A stretch of DNA of 64,000 bases from assembly GCF_004361885.1 (NCBI RefSeq), contig NZ_SNWH01000006.1:124001-188000 (forward strand), given 5' to 3'. Numbering within the stretch: position 1 is the stretch's first letter; every line of letters starts with the position of its first letter. Origin of the DNA: Halomonas ventosae (GTDB lineage: Bacteria > Pseudomonadota > Gammaproteobacteria > Pseudomonadales > Halomonadaceae). The position numbers and the translations under genes are program-made. The notes below the pieces were generated by a model that saw only the letters and a program-made list of their open reading frames with translations, made no database searches and was not told the origin of the DNA. This document shows positions 20,018 through 30,933 of this stretch, one piece after another.

Positions 20018-20860
20018 TCAGGTTTTGCGCCCCTTGCGCAGTGACTGGGTTACGCGGTCGAGCAGCATGGCGAGTATCACCACGGCGATACCGGCTTCGA
20101 AGCCGTCGCCCGGGCGCAGGCGCTGGATGGCACGCCATACTTCGCTGCCCAGCCCATCGGCGCCGATCATCGCGGCGATCACCACCATGGAGAGTGCCAG
20201 CATGATGGTCTGGTTGATACCCGCCATCACCGTGGGCAGCGACAGCGGCAGCTGAACCTTGAAGAGTTTCTGGGCACGATTGGCGCCATAGGCATCGGCG
20301 GCCTCGATCAGCTCTACCGGCACCTGGCGGATGCCCAGCGTGGTAAAGCGGATCGCCGGCGGCATGGAGAAGATCACCGTGGCGAAGATCGCCGACACCG
20401 AGCCGATACCGAAGAAGGGAATCGCCGGAATCAGGTAGACGAAGGCCGGCATGGTCTGCATGAAGTCGAGCACCGGCATGATCGTGCGGTAGAGTCGCTC
20501 CGAGAGCGCCGCGGCGATGCCCACCGGAAGCGCGATCACCACCGCCACGAAGGTGGCGATCACCACCAGGGTGAGGGTCTCGATCATCGGCTCCCACAGC
20601 CCCAGGTTCCAGATCAGCGCCAGGCCCAGCGCCGCGCCGATGCCCAGGCGAAGGTTCGCCACCCACCAGCACAGCCCGACGATGATCGCCAGCAGGCCCC
20701 ACTCGGGGAGCCACATCAGCGCATCGTTGAGCCCGTCGATGCCGGTCTGGGTCACTCGCGAGATGCCGCGGGTGACCATGGAGTAATTGCTGGTCAGCCA
20801 GTCGAGGCCAGCCTCGATCCACTGGCCTAGCGGTATGCGCGGAACTTCGATAGCCATCAT
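20018..20860 (-). CDS. proW: glycine betaine ABC transporter permease
   Basis: Inner-membrane subunit of about 280 residues with five to six predicted helices and a BPD-transport domain. The EAA-type loop is IRQVPVELIEAADAYGANRAQKLFKVQLPLSLPTVMAGINQTI, where the Gly-x-x-x-x-x-x-Lys-Val spacing is characteristic. The GlyCys-less AIPFFGIGSVSAIFATVIF segment is ProW/OpuAB-like. Its ATG overlaps the proV stop (20857-20860), so translation is coupled. Confidence 0.93.
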   Translation of the reverse strand: MMAIEVPRIPLGQWIEAGLDWLTSNYSMVTRGISRVTQTGIDGLNDALMWLPEWGLLAIIVGLCWWVANLRLGIGAALGLALIWNLGLWEPMIETLTLVVIATFVAVVIALPVGIAAALSERLYRTIMPVLDFMQTMPAFVYLIPAIPFFGIGSVSAIFATVIFSMPPAIRFTTLGIRQVPVELIEAADAYGANRAQKLFKVQLPLSLPTVMAGINQTIMLALSMVVIAAMIGADGLGSEVWRAIQRLRPGDGFEAGIAVVILAMLLDRVTQSLRKGRKT

Positions 20861-22131
20861 GCGTCTCCTGCGGCGGCCAGGGTCTCGGGGTCGTGTTGTT
20901 TTTCACCCACCTGTTTTTCACCCACCTGGGCGGGTTCGGCCGCCCGGGCCAGCTCATCGAGGACGGCGCCCTTGACCACTACCCCCAGCAGCTTGCGATT
21001 GTCGTCCACTACGGCGATGGGAAAGCTCTTCTCGCTGAACATGGCGAAGAGGTTGTGCAGCGGTTCGTCAGGCCCCACGGCGCGGAAGTCCTGGGTCATG
21101 ATGTCTCGAATGCTCTCCTTGCCCTGCTTCACGGCCTGTTCCACGGCATCCACCTCGACGAGGCCATGCAGCGTGCGGTCGCGGCTGGTGACATAGATGG
21201 AGTCGATACCGCTCTCGCTCATCTTGCGCAGGGTGGTGCGTGGGCCGTCATCCTCGCGGGCGGTGGCGCGCACCGGCCGCATGGCATGCCGGGCGGTGAG
21301 GATCCTGGACATGTCCACGCCCTCGATGAAACGTGCCACATAGTCGTCTGCGGGATGGGTGAGGATATCCTCTGGCGTGCCGATTTGGACGATCTCGCCA
21401 TCCTTGAGCAGGATGATGCGGTCGCCGATGTTGATCGCCTCGTCAAGGTCGTGGGTAATGAATACCGTGGTCTTCTGCATGCGGTTTTGCAGTTCCAGCA
21501 GCTCCTGCTGCATGTCGCCGCGGATCAGTGGATCCAGCGCCGAGAAGGCTTCATCCATCAGTAGTACAGTGGAATCGTTGGCCAGCGCCCTGGCCAGCCC
21601 TACGCGTTGCTGCATGCCGCCTGAGAGCTGGTTGGGGTAGGCATCCTCCCAGCCGTCAAGGCCGACCTGATGCAGGGCATTGCGCGCCACCCGGGCGCGT
21701 TCCTGCTTGTCCACGCCGCGTATCTCGAGGCCGAACTCGGCATTCTGCTGCACCGTGCGATGGGGAAAGAGCGCGAAATTCTGAAACACCATGGAGAAGT
21801 GCCGACGCCGGCACTCGAGCAGTGCCTTGTCGTCCAGCTCGGGGATGTTCTCGCCGTCGATGACGATCTCGCCTTCGGTGGGCTCGATCAGACGATTGAG
21901 GCAGCGGATCAGGGTTGACTTGCCCGAGCCGGACAGCCCCATGATCACCAGCAATTCGCCTTCGTAGACATCGAAGTCGATATTCGACAGGCCCAGCGTC
22001 TGGCCAGTCTTGTCGAGGATCTCGGGCCGCTTCAGGCCCTGGTTGCGCAGCTCGAGCGCCTTCTTCGGCTGGTTGCCGAAGACCTTGCTCAGGTTGCGGA
22101 CCCGAATCTTGACGTTTCGGTTCTCGTTCAT
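20857..22131 (-). CDS. proV: glycine betaine ABC transporter ATP-binding protein with C-terminal CBS domains
   Basis: About 424 residues. Walker A GLSGSGKSTL, signature LSGGMQQRVGLARAL and Walker B STVLLMDEAFSALDP mark the ATPase; the N-terminal KALELRNQGLKRPEILDKTG extension is typical of ProV/OpuAA. Two CBS motifs follow from about residue 290, used in this family to sense ionic strength or nucleotides. The start is placed at MNENRNVKI (22131), ten codons inside the longest frame. The C-terminal tail has a duplicated five-residue block from a 15-bp tandem repeat at 20899-20928. First gene of the operon. Confidence 0.94.
   Translation of the reverse strand: MNENRNVKIRVRNLSKVFGNQPKKALELRNQGLKRPEILDKTGQTLGLSNIDFDVYEGELLVIMGLSGSGKSTLIRCLNRLIEPTEGEIVIDGENIPELDDKALLECRRRHFSMVFQNFALFPHRTVQQNAEFGLEIRGVDKQERARVARNALHQVGLDGWEDAYPNQLSGGMQQRVGLARALANDSTVLLMDEAFSALDPLIRGDMQQELLELQNRMQKTTVFITHDLDEAINIGDRIILLKDGEIVQIGTPEDILTHPADDYVARFIEGVDMSRILTARHAMRPVRATAREDDGPRTTLRKMSESGIDSIYVTSRDRTLHGLVEVDAVEQAVKQGKESIRDIMTQDFRAVGPDEPLHNLFAMFSEKSFPIAVVDDNRKLLGVVVKGAVLDELARAAEPAQVGEKQVGEKQHDPETLAAAGDA
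20899..20928 (-). repeat. perfect 15-bp tandem duplication in the 3' end of proV
   Basis: TTTTTCACCCACCTG occurs twice head to tail (20899-20913, 20914-20928). In the minus-strand frame it duplicates the peptide QVGEK, so the reading frame is kept. Confidence 0.9.
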
Positions 22132-22394
22132 TGGCTCTGCCTTTTCATCGGCTCCCCGCACCCGGCAGGAAGCGCCTAAGGGTCAGTCTCGTGACGTAAA
22201 AACGACGTCATGATGCCAAGCTGTTGCGTTGACAGCGGCATCAGGTGACGGTGAAGTGACGCCTACCCTAAAGGTTTTTGAACGGCCATTCAAATTAAAC
22301 AGAGGGCGTGGCAAGGCCTGCAGAATGACGCATGGCTGCCCCACTGTCGACGCCCTTTGTTTGGGACGAGAGTGTTCTCCGCGAGAGGCCAGCT

Positions 22395-24452
22395 TTAGGT
22401 TACCGTCGGGATTGCGCTGGGAGCGAGGGGGCCAGGCGAGTCATGGGTCCGCTGGGCTTGGCGATGCAGTGCCAGGTCAAGGCGCTCTACCAGCCCGGCG
22501 AGCAGAACCTGATGGCGCTCGCTCAGCGAGGGTTGGCGCTGAACAGCAGCTACCAGTGCCTCGCCGGCACACTGCACCTCTCCAGATGGTCGCCCTTGGG
22601 CGCTGTCGGCATAGGCGCCGGCCAGGGCCGTGATAAAGGCCCGCTTGGCACGCTGCAGATTCGTGTCGGGCAGGTCATCGAGCCACCGGCGCACCTGTAG
22701 GCAGGCATAGCCGATGTCCAGCCCCGTCAGGCCCAGCGTCAACAGATGTCGCTGGTCACCGGGCAGCACGTCGTCAAGCTTGGCCAGGTGCAGCAGGCGG
22801 TCGGCCATGCCGCCGACGAAGCGCGTCTCCGCCTCATGAATGGGCGGCTGCGTCAAGTGGCGCAGATCCCTGACGATGGCGCTGACCAGGCGCCGCTTGC
22901 GCAGGATGGCGCCCGGGCCTGGCAGCAGCCGAAAGCCCATCACCACTGTGCCCATCCCGATCATCAAGGCGATGGCGCGGTTAATGAAGCTGTCAAACGA
23001 AAAGTCCATGCCGTTTCCGGGCATGGTCAGCAGAATGTTGCCGATGGTGAAGGCCAGGCAGTAGGCCATCAGCCTCGGGTTGGCGGCGCCCAGCAGGCCG
23101 AGGAATAGCGGGGTGAGCAAGATCATCGCCAGCATCGGGAAGCCGCTGGCCTGGGCGAGCAGCACATGGCCGAACAGCAAGGCACTGGGAATCGCCGCCA
23201 GCATGCCCTTGGCGAACATCATGCACAGCACGACCGGGTTGTCGCGGCTGGCGAAGAAGGCCGAAAACAGGGTGCCAAGCAGCATGGCCACCTGGCCGTT
23301 GTTCCAGCTGGTAGCCAGCCAGAAGGCGGCTAGCCCACTGAAGATCAGCCCGGCGCGCAGGGCGTTGAGCGCGGCGACCAGGTGGTCGCGGTGCCAGGCC
23401 AGGGCAACGTCGCGCAGCTGCTTGCCTTGGGGCTGGGAGATCGCGTCGCGGGCATCGAGCATCACCAGGGCATGGCCCAGCGCCTCGCGCATGCCCAGCA
23501 AGCAGCGCTGCTCGAGCGGCGATAGCGTCTCGTCGGGGCACGCCAGGGCGCGATAGCGAAGCGCATGCAGGCGGCGATGGGCCGGGGTAACGCCACTGAC
23601 CTCGGCGGCGTGGCGAAAGCCTTCGGCGATCTCGTCGGCCAGGGCGCGAAGCGACGGGCCGAGCCGGTCGCCCTGATGATGCAGCAGCTGCTGCAAGGCA
23701 TACAGGATGGCCATCAGCCGCAGAGTGCGGCGGGTCAGCACGTGGCTGGCGCGGATCCGTCCCGTCCCTTCGGGACTCTCATAGCGGGCGGCTTGACTGT
23801 CGCCCTCGAGCTGGGTGAGAGGCTCCAGGCTGCCGGTCAAGGTGGCCTGCAGGGCTGCCAGGTCGGTGCTGTCGGTGAGGCGCAGTGCAGCATGGCCGAA
23901 GGCCTGGTTGACCACCGCGTCGGCCTGGCGGCCCAGAAGGTCGCCGACCTTGACTGGCCACAGCAGCGAGCTGACCAGGGTGGCGCACACCGCGCCCAGG
24001 GCCAGTTCCGAGAGTCGTGCGACGGCGATGGCGAAGATGCCGCCGGGCTGACTGGCACCAATCACCACGATCAGCATGGCGGTGACGGCGCCCATGATGC
24101 AGCCATAGGCGGCATTGTTGCGCAACAGTGAGCTGCCGTAGGTGCATAACATGATCCACACCGTGAGGCTCGCCAGTGCTGGTATGGGCGCCTGGGCGAA
24201 CATCCCCATGATGGCAATACCGGCGCCGCAGCCCGCCAGGGTGCCAATGATCTGGCTCAGCCCTTTCTCGACCACCATGCCGCTCATCGGGCGGATCTGC
24301 AGGAAGGCCGCCGAGATCAGCGCCCAGTAGGGGCGCTCCAGATCACACCACAGGGCCGCATAGAGCGCCAACAGCATGGCCAGGGTCGCCTTGATGGCGA
24401 ACCGCACGGCGTCGCCATCGGGCGTCAGATAGGCGTGATACCACGGCGACAT
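22395..24452 (-). CDS. aaeB: FUSC-family aromatic acid efflux pump, inner-membrane subunit (AaeB-like)
   Basis: 685 residues with two hydrophobic blocks of about five to six helices each (about residues 20-165 and 365-505) separated and followed by soluble helical segments, the FUSC/AaeB architecture. The motif YWALISAAFLQIRPMSGMVVEKGLSQIIGTLAG is the FUSC signature; its repeat is ATSWNNGQVAMLLGTLFSAFFASRDNP. AaeB exports p-hydroxybenzoate and related aromatic acids together with a HlyD-type adaptor. The adaptor gene lies 6 bp upstream, and a DUF1656 gene precedes that, the aaeXAB order. Confidence 0.9.
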   Translation of the reverse strand: MSPWYHAYLTPDGDAVRFAIKATLAMLLALYAALWCDLERPYWALISAAFLQIRPMSGMVVEKGLSQIIGTLAGCGAGIAIMGMFAQAPIPALASLTVWIMLCTYGSSLLRNNAAYGCIMGAVTAMLIVVIGASQPGGIFAIAVARLSELALGAVCATLVSSLLWPVKVGDLLGRQADAVVNQAFGHAALRLTDSTDLAALQATLTGSLEPLTQLEGDSQAARYESPEGTGRIRASHVLTRRTLRLMAILYALQQLLHHQGDRLGPSLRALADEIAEGFRHAAEVSGVTPAHRRLHALRYRALACPDETLSPLEQRCLLGMREALGHALVMLDARDAISQPQGKQLRDVALAWHRDHLVAALNALRAGLIFSGLAAFWLATSWNNGQVAMLLGTLFSAFFASRDNPVVLCMMFAKGMLAAIPSALLFGHVLLAQASGFPMLAMILLTPLFLGLLGAANPRLMAYCLAFTIGNILLTMPGNGMDFSFDSFINRAIALMIGMGTVVMGFRLLPGPGAILRKRRLVSAIVRDLRHLTQPPIHEAETRFVGGMADRLLHLAKLDDVLPGDQRHLLTLGLTGLDIGYACLQVRRWLDDLPDTNLQRAKRAFITALAGAYADSAQGRPSGEVQCAGEALVAAVQRQPSLSERHQVLLAGLVERLDLALHRQAQRTHDSPGPLAPSAIPTVT

Positions 24453-24458
24453 CCGCGA

Positions 24459-25319
24459 TTACTCCTCTGACTCGATGTAGACAGAGGCGGTCATGCCGGC
24501 ACTCAGGGAAATGTTCTCGGGAATCTCGTCGAGCGCGATGCGCACCGGGATGCGCTGGGCCAGGCGCACCCAGCTGAAGGTAGGCTCCACCTGGGGTAGC
24601 AGCTGGGAATTGGGCGCGGCGTTGGGGTTGGCGATGGCGTGGTCGATGCTCTGGACGTGGCCGCTGAGCTCGGTATTGCCGCTCATCAGGGTGACGCGTG
24701 CTGGGTCGCCGATGTGGATGCGCGGCAACTTGGTTTCCTCGAAATAGCCGGTGACGGAGTAGGAATTCGCCTTGACCAGTGCCATTGCCGGCGTACCGGC
24801 ATTGACGTAGTTGCCTTCACTGAGTTGCAGGTTCAGCACATGACCCGCCGCGGGTGCTTCTACCGTGGTGCGCTCGAGATCGAGGCGTGCGCGCTCTAGT
24901 TCGCTGCGTGCCTGGGTGAGACGCGCAAGGGCCACCTGGCTGTCGATTTGGGCCGTCTCCTGGTTTTCGGCGCTGATCGCCTGGCGGCTTAGGCGTGCAC
25001 GGCGCGAGGCCTCGTGCTGGCGCTGTTCGAGCTCGGCCTCGCGCTGGGCGACCACCGCCTGCGCCTGGTTGACCGCCGCCTGGTAGCGCTGGCGATCGAT
25101 CTGAAACAAGAGCTCGCCCGCCTCGACACGCTGATTGTCCTCTACCGGCAGCGAGACCACGCGACCGGAAACGTCCGGGGCAAGTGTAATGATCTCGGCG
25201 CGGACGCGGCCATCGCGGGTCCAGGGGGTATACAGATAGTAATGCCACAGCCATAGACCGGCGGCGAGGGCCAGGGCGACAATGACCAGAGTGACCAGGC
25301 TGCGAAGCAGGGTTGACAT
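24459..25319 (-). CDS. aaeA: HlyD-family membrane fusion protein of the aromatic acid efflux pump (AaeA-like)
   Basis: 286 residues from ATG 25319 (MSTLLRSLVTLVIVALALAAG), with one N-terminal anchor helix followed by the biotinyl-lipoyl half motif (APDVSGRVVSLPVEDNQRVEAGELLFQID), a long coiled coil (about 90-155) and the second lipoyl/beta-barrel part (APAAGHVLNLQLSEGNYVNAG). The adaptor links AaeB to an outer-membrane channel across the periplasm. The 50 codons upstream in frame overlap the DUF1656 gene and were rejected. Confidence 0.92.
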   Translation of the reverse strand: MSTLLRSLVTLVIVALALAAGLWLWHYYLYTPWTRDGRVRAEIITLAPDVSGRVVSLPVEDNQRVEAGELLFQIDRQRYQAAVNQAQAVVAQREAELEQRQHEASRRARLSRQAISAENQETAQIDSQVALARLTQARSELERARLDLERTTVEAPAAGHVLNLQLSEGNYVNAGTPAMALVKANSYSVTGYFEETKLPRIHIGDPARVTLMSGNTELSGHVQSIDHAIANPNAAPNSQLLPQVEPTFSWVRLAQRIPVRIALDEIPENISLSAGMTASVYIESEE

Positions 25320-25321
25320 AT

Positions 25322-25540
25322 TCAAGACGTCCCGGCGGCCAGGGAAGTGAGGTAGGCAACGGCGGCGGTGCAGATCACCATCAAGGCCGTGTCGAACCAG
25401 GCCTCGAACCATAGACGGTTGGCGCCCAGCAGTCGGTAGAGCATGGCGCGAATCAGCAAAGTGGCGCAAAACCCGATCAGCACGTACAGCAGCATGGGCG
25501 AGAGGTAAATGCCGCCGACGGCGATTTCGCGAGGTACCAT
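25322..25540 (-). CDS. aaeX: DUF1656 small membrane protein (AaeX-like)
   Basis: 72 residues, two predicted transmembrane helices, with the family opening REIAVGGIYLSPML and a short positively charged loop (RAMLYRLLGANRLWF). It is encoded 2 bp before the HlyD-type gene, as aaeX is before aaeA in Escherichia coli. The precise role of DUF1656 proteins in the pump is unknown. Confidence 0.9.
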   Translation of the reverse strand: MVPREIAVGGIYLSPMLLYVLIGFCATLLIRAMLYRLLGANRLWFEAWFDTALMVICTAAVAYLTSLAAGTS

Positions 25541-25621
25541 GCGCGTTCCTTAAAGAAGGATGACGCTACATTCTAGCAACTGCCGCGACACGGTGCATGA
25601 TGGCGTGCAGCCACCGAGCCC

Positions 25622-26497
25622 CTACATCAGGATCGCCAGCAGGATCGGCAGATAGACCAGCGACAACAGGGTCGAGCAGAACACCAGGCTCGCCACATAT
25701 TCTGGTTCACGCTGCGCCTGCTGGGCGAACAGATAGGTGAACACCGCCACCGGCATGCTCATCTGCAGCACCAGGATCGTCAGCGCCAGGGACGGAAGGT
25801 CCAGCAGGGTGCCGATGCCCCAGGCGACGCCGGCGGCGACCGGGATGCGCAGCAGGCTAAAGCCGATGCCGGATCCGAGGTTGCGTACCTCGATGCTGGC
25901 CAGCGAAACGCCCAGGGTGATCAGCATCAGCGGTACCGTGAAGCCTGAGATCAGATCGACACTGTTGGCCAGCCACCGGGGCAGCTGGATCCCGGTGAGC
26001 AGCAGCCCCAGGGCGATGAGGATGGCATAGACCACCGGCGTCTTGGCCAGTGACTTGAACGGGTTACCGCGGCTTGCCAGGACAGTGCCCAGGGTGAACT
26101 GGAAGAGTGCCACCGTGACCATGACGGTGATGCCGTACACGAAACCGGTGCTACCGAAGGCGTAAAGCACCACCGGCAGGCCCATGTTGCCGGTGTTGGG
26201 GTACATGGTGGGGGCCAGCAGCACTCGCCAATCCTTGCCCAATAGCCGAGCCAGCAGCAAGGCCACGGCGGCCATGGCGATAAGCACCACCGCCGTGGCC
26301 AGCATGGTGCGACCGAAGCTGCCGGCATCGATCTCGGCATCGGCGAGCGAGGCTATGACCAGGGCCGGGGTGCCGATGTTGAACACCAGTCGCGTGACGA
26401 AGGCTACCGGGAACTCATGACCAAGGCGGACCCAGCCAAAGCCGAGCCCCGCGCCGGTGAGCACGGGCGCCATCACGGCGAAGAGTTCGACCAGCAT
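25622..26497 (-). CDS. AEC (auxin efflux carrier) family transporter
   Basis: About 291 residues with ten predicted helices in two five-helix halves. ATG 26497 (MLVELFAVMAPVLTGAG) is chosen because aagg lies about 9 nt upstream; an ATG three codons earlier would have the RBS adjacent to it. Family features include NIGTPALVIASL and YPNTGNMGLPVVLYAFG in the first half. AEC carriers move carboxylates such as malate or malonate; the substrate is not evident. It stands alone on the minus strand after the aae genes. Confidence 0.87.
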   Translation of the reverse strand: MLVELFAVMAPVLTGAGLGFGWVRLGHEFPVAFVTRLVFNIGTPALVIASLADAEIDAGSFGRTMLATAVVLIAMAAVALLLARLLGKDWRVLLAPTMYPNTGNMGLPVVLYAFGSTGFVYGITVMVTVALFQFTLGTVLASRGNPFKSLAKTPVVYAILIALGLLLTGIQLPRWLANSVDLISGFTVPLMLITLGVSLASIEVRNLGSGIGFSLLRIPVAAGVAWGIGTLLDLPSLALTILVLQMSMPVAVFTYLFAQQAQREPEYVASLVFCSTLLSLVYLPILLAILM

Positions 26498-26581
26498 CGG
26501 CGGCATCCTTGGGTAGCGCTGTGAACGGAGCACGTATTGTCGTGAAGGTGGCCCCCTGGAGGCAACGCCAGGGGGCCATTC

Positions 26582-26610
26582 AGCAAAAAGCCCGGTCGTT
26601 GCCCGGGCTT
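26582..26610 (-). terminator. rho-independent terminator after the PRC-barrel gene
   Basis: An 8-bp stem (26588-26595 with 26603-26610) followed on the minus strand by TTTTT, 26 bp beyond the stop of the PRC-barrel gene. Confidence 0.75.
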
Positions 26611-26635
26611 GACGAATCATGAGCGGGCCGAAAGG

Positions 26636-27205
26636 TCACTCGGCGGAGCGGCCGGCGGCCTTGCGGGCGCTTTCGCCAACGCTCTCCAGTGCCTGGCCGA
26701 TGCGGTCCAGGGCCCGTGAGGCGCCTTCCTGGGTGGTCTCCCAGGCACTGGCGGCGCCCTCCTTGGTCTGCTCCCAGGCTTGCTGCGCGCCTTGTCGGGC
26801 ATTATCCCACCAGTCATTGGTGTACTGAGGCTGCTGCGTGATCTGCTCCTTGCTGAGGTCGACATTCACCCGGTACGTGATCTGCTCGAGGTTATTGCCA
26901 TCCTGAGTCGCAACGGTGAACTTGCCGGCTTCGATGACGAATTGCTGTTCGCCCTTGAGGTCAAGCAGGTTGCCGGTGTCGATGACCAGGGCGCGGACCC
27001 GCATGTCGTTGTCGAGCAGGATGTCCTCGACATCGCCGATCTGCTCGCTGCCGGAGGTGGCGTAGACATCGGCATCGATCAGTTTGTTGGCCGAATAGAG
27101 GCCTTGAGGCTCGGCCATGGCGCTGCCGGAGACAGCCAGGCCCCCGGCCAGCAGCGCGCCTATCACAGCATGCTGGGCGGGGTTCAGTGGCTTGCGTTGT
27201 GTCAT
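26636..27205 (-). CDS. periplasmic PRC-barrel domain protein
   Basis: 189 residues with a Sec signal peptide (cleavage near SAMAEP, residue 31). The PRC-barrel core is at about residues 35-110 (LIDADVYATSGSEQIGDVEDILLDNDMRVRALVID). The C-terminal 80 residues are a lysine/glutamate/alanine helix with imperfect 11-residue repeats (AQQAWEQTKEGAAS, AWETTQEGASR), resembling LEA or apolipoprotein-like amphipathic helices linked to stress tolerance. Function is inferred only. Divergent from the gene at 27470. Confidence 0.8.
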   Translation of the reverse strand: MTQRKPLNPAQHAVIGALLAGGLAVSGSAMAEPQGLYSANKLIDADVYATSGSEQIGDVEDILLDNDMRVRALVIDTGNLLDLKGEQQFVIEAGKFTVATQDGNNLEQITYRVNVDLSKEQITQQPQYTNDWWDNARQGAQQAWEQTKEGAASAWETTQEGASRALDRIGQALESVGESARKAAGRSAE

Positions 27206-27469
27206 GCGTTCACTCCTTGTGAGCGGTGAGGGTCCGTAGGATCGATGGCGCCAGTTGACGCCTTCCCCACTTAGTCTGGGCGGTGGGCGACGAGTTCAAT
27301 GCCGGTCCGCTCATCGGTGCCTGAGGCTCGATCGAAAAGCTGATATCGCCCAGCACGAGGCCACCGCCCGGCGGTCGCTCTGGGGAATTGGCGATGACGC
27401 TCCTAGCGGTTTCCGGCGCAGGTTTCAGCGTAGTAGGGTGAGGCATTCGACAATCCGGAGGACAGCGAC

Positions 27470-28513
27470 ATGGTGAGTGCCAGTATCCTGCAGCAGGGAA
27501 CCCTTCACTGCTTTCCCGCCGGCCTCAAGGATGCCCAGGGGCGGCTGGTCAACGCCGAGGTCTCGGCGGTGGCCTTCGATGGTGAGCGCCTGTTGCTGGC
27601 CAGCGACAAGCCGATTCCCGGAGAGCAGCGTTCGGCGGTATTCGCCGTGCCCCTCACCCCCGAAGGGCCCGACGACACCCGGCTGAGCTACTTCACCCAG
27701 CCGCTGATCAAGCAGGCTGAAAAGTACGAGGACTTCGCCCTGACCGCCGATGGCCGCCATGTGCTGGCAACCACCGGCTTCGACCGCATCGACGACGAGA
27801 GCCACGCCCTCAATGACTATAATCACCTGCTGATCTGGCCGCTGGGCGAGCCGGACCGGGTGCAGGTGGTGGACCCGGACCCCCGCGACGGCGTGGCGGG
27901 CTCGCTGGCGTTGCGCGACAAGCTCAATGCCGTCATCGGTTTTCCCTACTACAAGATCGAGGGGCTCGCCGCAATTCCCGGCGAGCGGGGCGATGGCCTG
28001 CTGCTGTTCGGTGTGCGCGAGCAGGGCCAGGCCCATGACGACTTTGTCTACGTGAGCCGGGTAGTGGGGGCCCACTACGAAATCAGCGAGAGCGGTAACC
28101 TGGTGTTTATCGATACGCTGCGCGAGCACTATGCCTTCGAGCCGGGTGATGAGCCGGCGGTACGCTTCGACTGCGGCCTCTCGAGCCTTGAGTACGACCC
28201 CTACCATGGGCGGCTCTACCTGCTAAACAGCTTCGAAGTGGAGGAGGCCAACGAGGAGCGTATCGGTGGCTACCTGTGGGAGATCAGCCTGACGGATTTC
28301 CGAGCCGGAAGACGTCCGACCCTGGTCACCACGCCGGCGGGCCTGCCGCTGGAATTCGAGCACAAGGCGGAAGGACTGGCGGTACTGGACCATGATCGGC
28401 TGTTCGTCGCCTACGACAATGACCGTCATCTAGGCCTGGGAAGTGTCGACGAACGCGACGAGCGCCATGCCTGCGAGGCGCCCTACACGGTGCTCAGCAT
28501 CTCCGCGATCTAA
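27470..28513 (+). CDS. conserved hypothetical protein, predicted beta-propeller
   Basis: 347 residues, RBS ggagga 7 nt before ATG 27470. I do not recognise the family with confidence. Repeated short hydrophobic strands alternate with turns (VAFDGERLLLASDKP, DFALTADGRHVLATTGF, IEGLAAIPGERGDGLLLFG, AEGLAVLDHDRLFVAYDN), which suggests a six-bladed propeller of the phytase/esterase-like or SMP-30-like type. There is no signal peptide. It is a single gene divergent from the PRC-barrel gene across 264 bp, ending 204 bp before a tRNA. Confidence 0.6.
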   Translation: MVSASILQQGTLHCFPAGLKDAQGRLVNAEVSAVAFDGERLLLASDKPIPGEQRSAVFAVPLTPEGPDDTRLSYFTQPLIKQAEKYEDFALTADGRHVLATTGFDRIDDESHALNDYNHLLIWPLGEPDRVQVVDPDPRDGVAGSLALRDKLNAVIGFPYYKIEGLAAIPGERGDGLLLFGVREQGQAHDDFVYVSRVVGAHYEISESGNLVFIDTLREHYAFEPGDEPAVRFDCGLSSLEYDPYHGRLYLLNSFEVEEANEERIGGYLWEISLTDFRAGRRPTLVTTPAGLPLEFEHKAEGLAVLDHDRLFVAYDNDRHLGLGSVDERDERHACEAPYTVLSISAI

Positions 28514-28717
28514 CCATTCCTTGCCTCAGCAGGGAAAGGGCAAGAGGGGAAGCTCGCTGCGCTCGATCTCCCGCGGGACAGGCCACGGCCTGGGGAGCAC
28601 GGCCGGGGGAGGAAGTGTCGCGGCGGGAGATTCAGCCAGCCGAGGGCGGCCGGCTATGGTCACCTCCATCGCCATTCGCTATGATACGGCGGCGCCGCTC
28701 GGCGCCATCCGCTGCAA

Positions 28718-28794
<77 letters not shown>

Positions 28795-28953
28795 CTTACT
28801 ACCTCACCAGCCTTCAGACGACCAGAAACCGAATTGATGTGGTGCCGCATCGCGTGACCTTCTCGGCCTTTCCGGCCGCTTCGTGGCCACCCCCTCGCTG
28901 TGTATGATGGTCGGTACTCATCACCATCAGCACCAAGAACGCGGGGAAGCATC

Positions 28954-30929
<1,976 letters not shown>

Positions 30930-30933
<4 letters not shown>

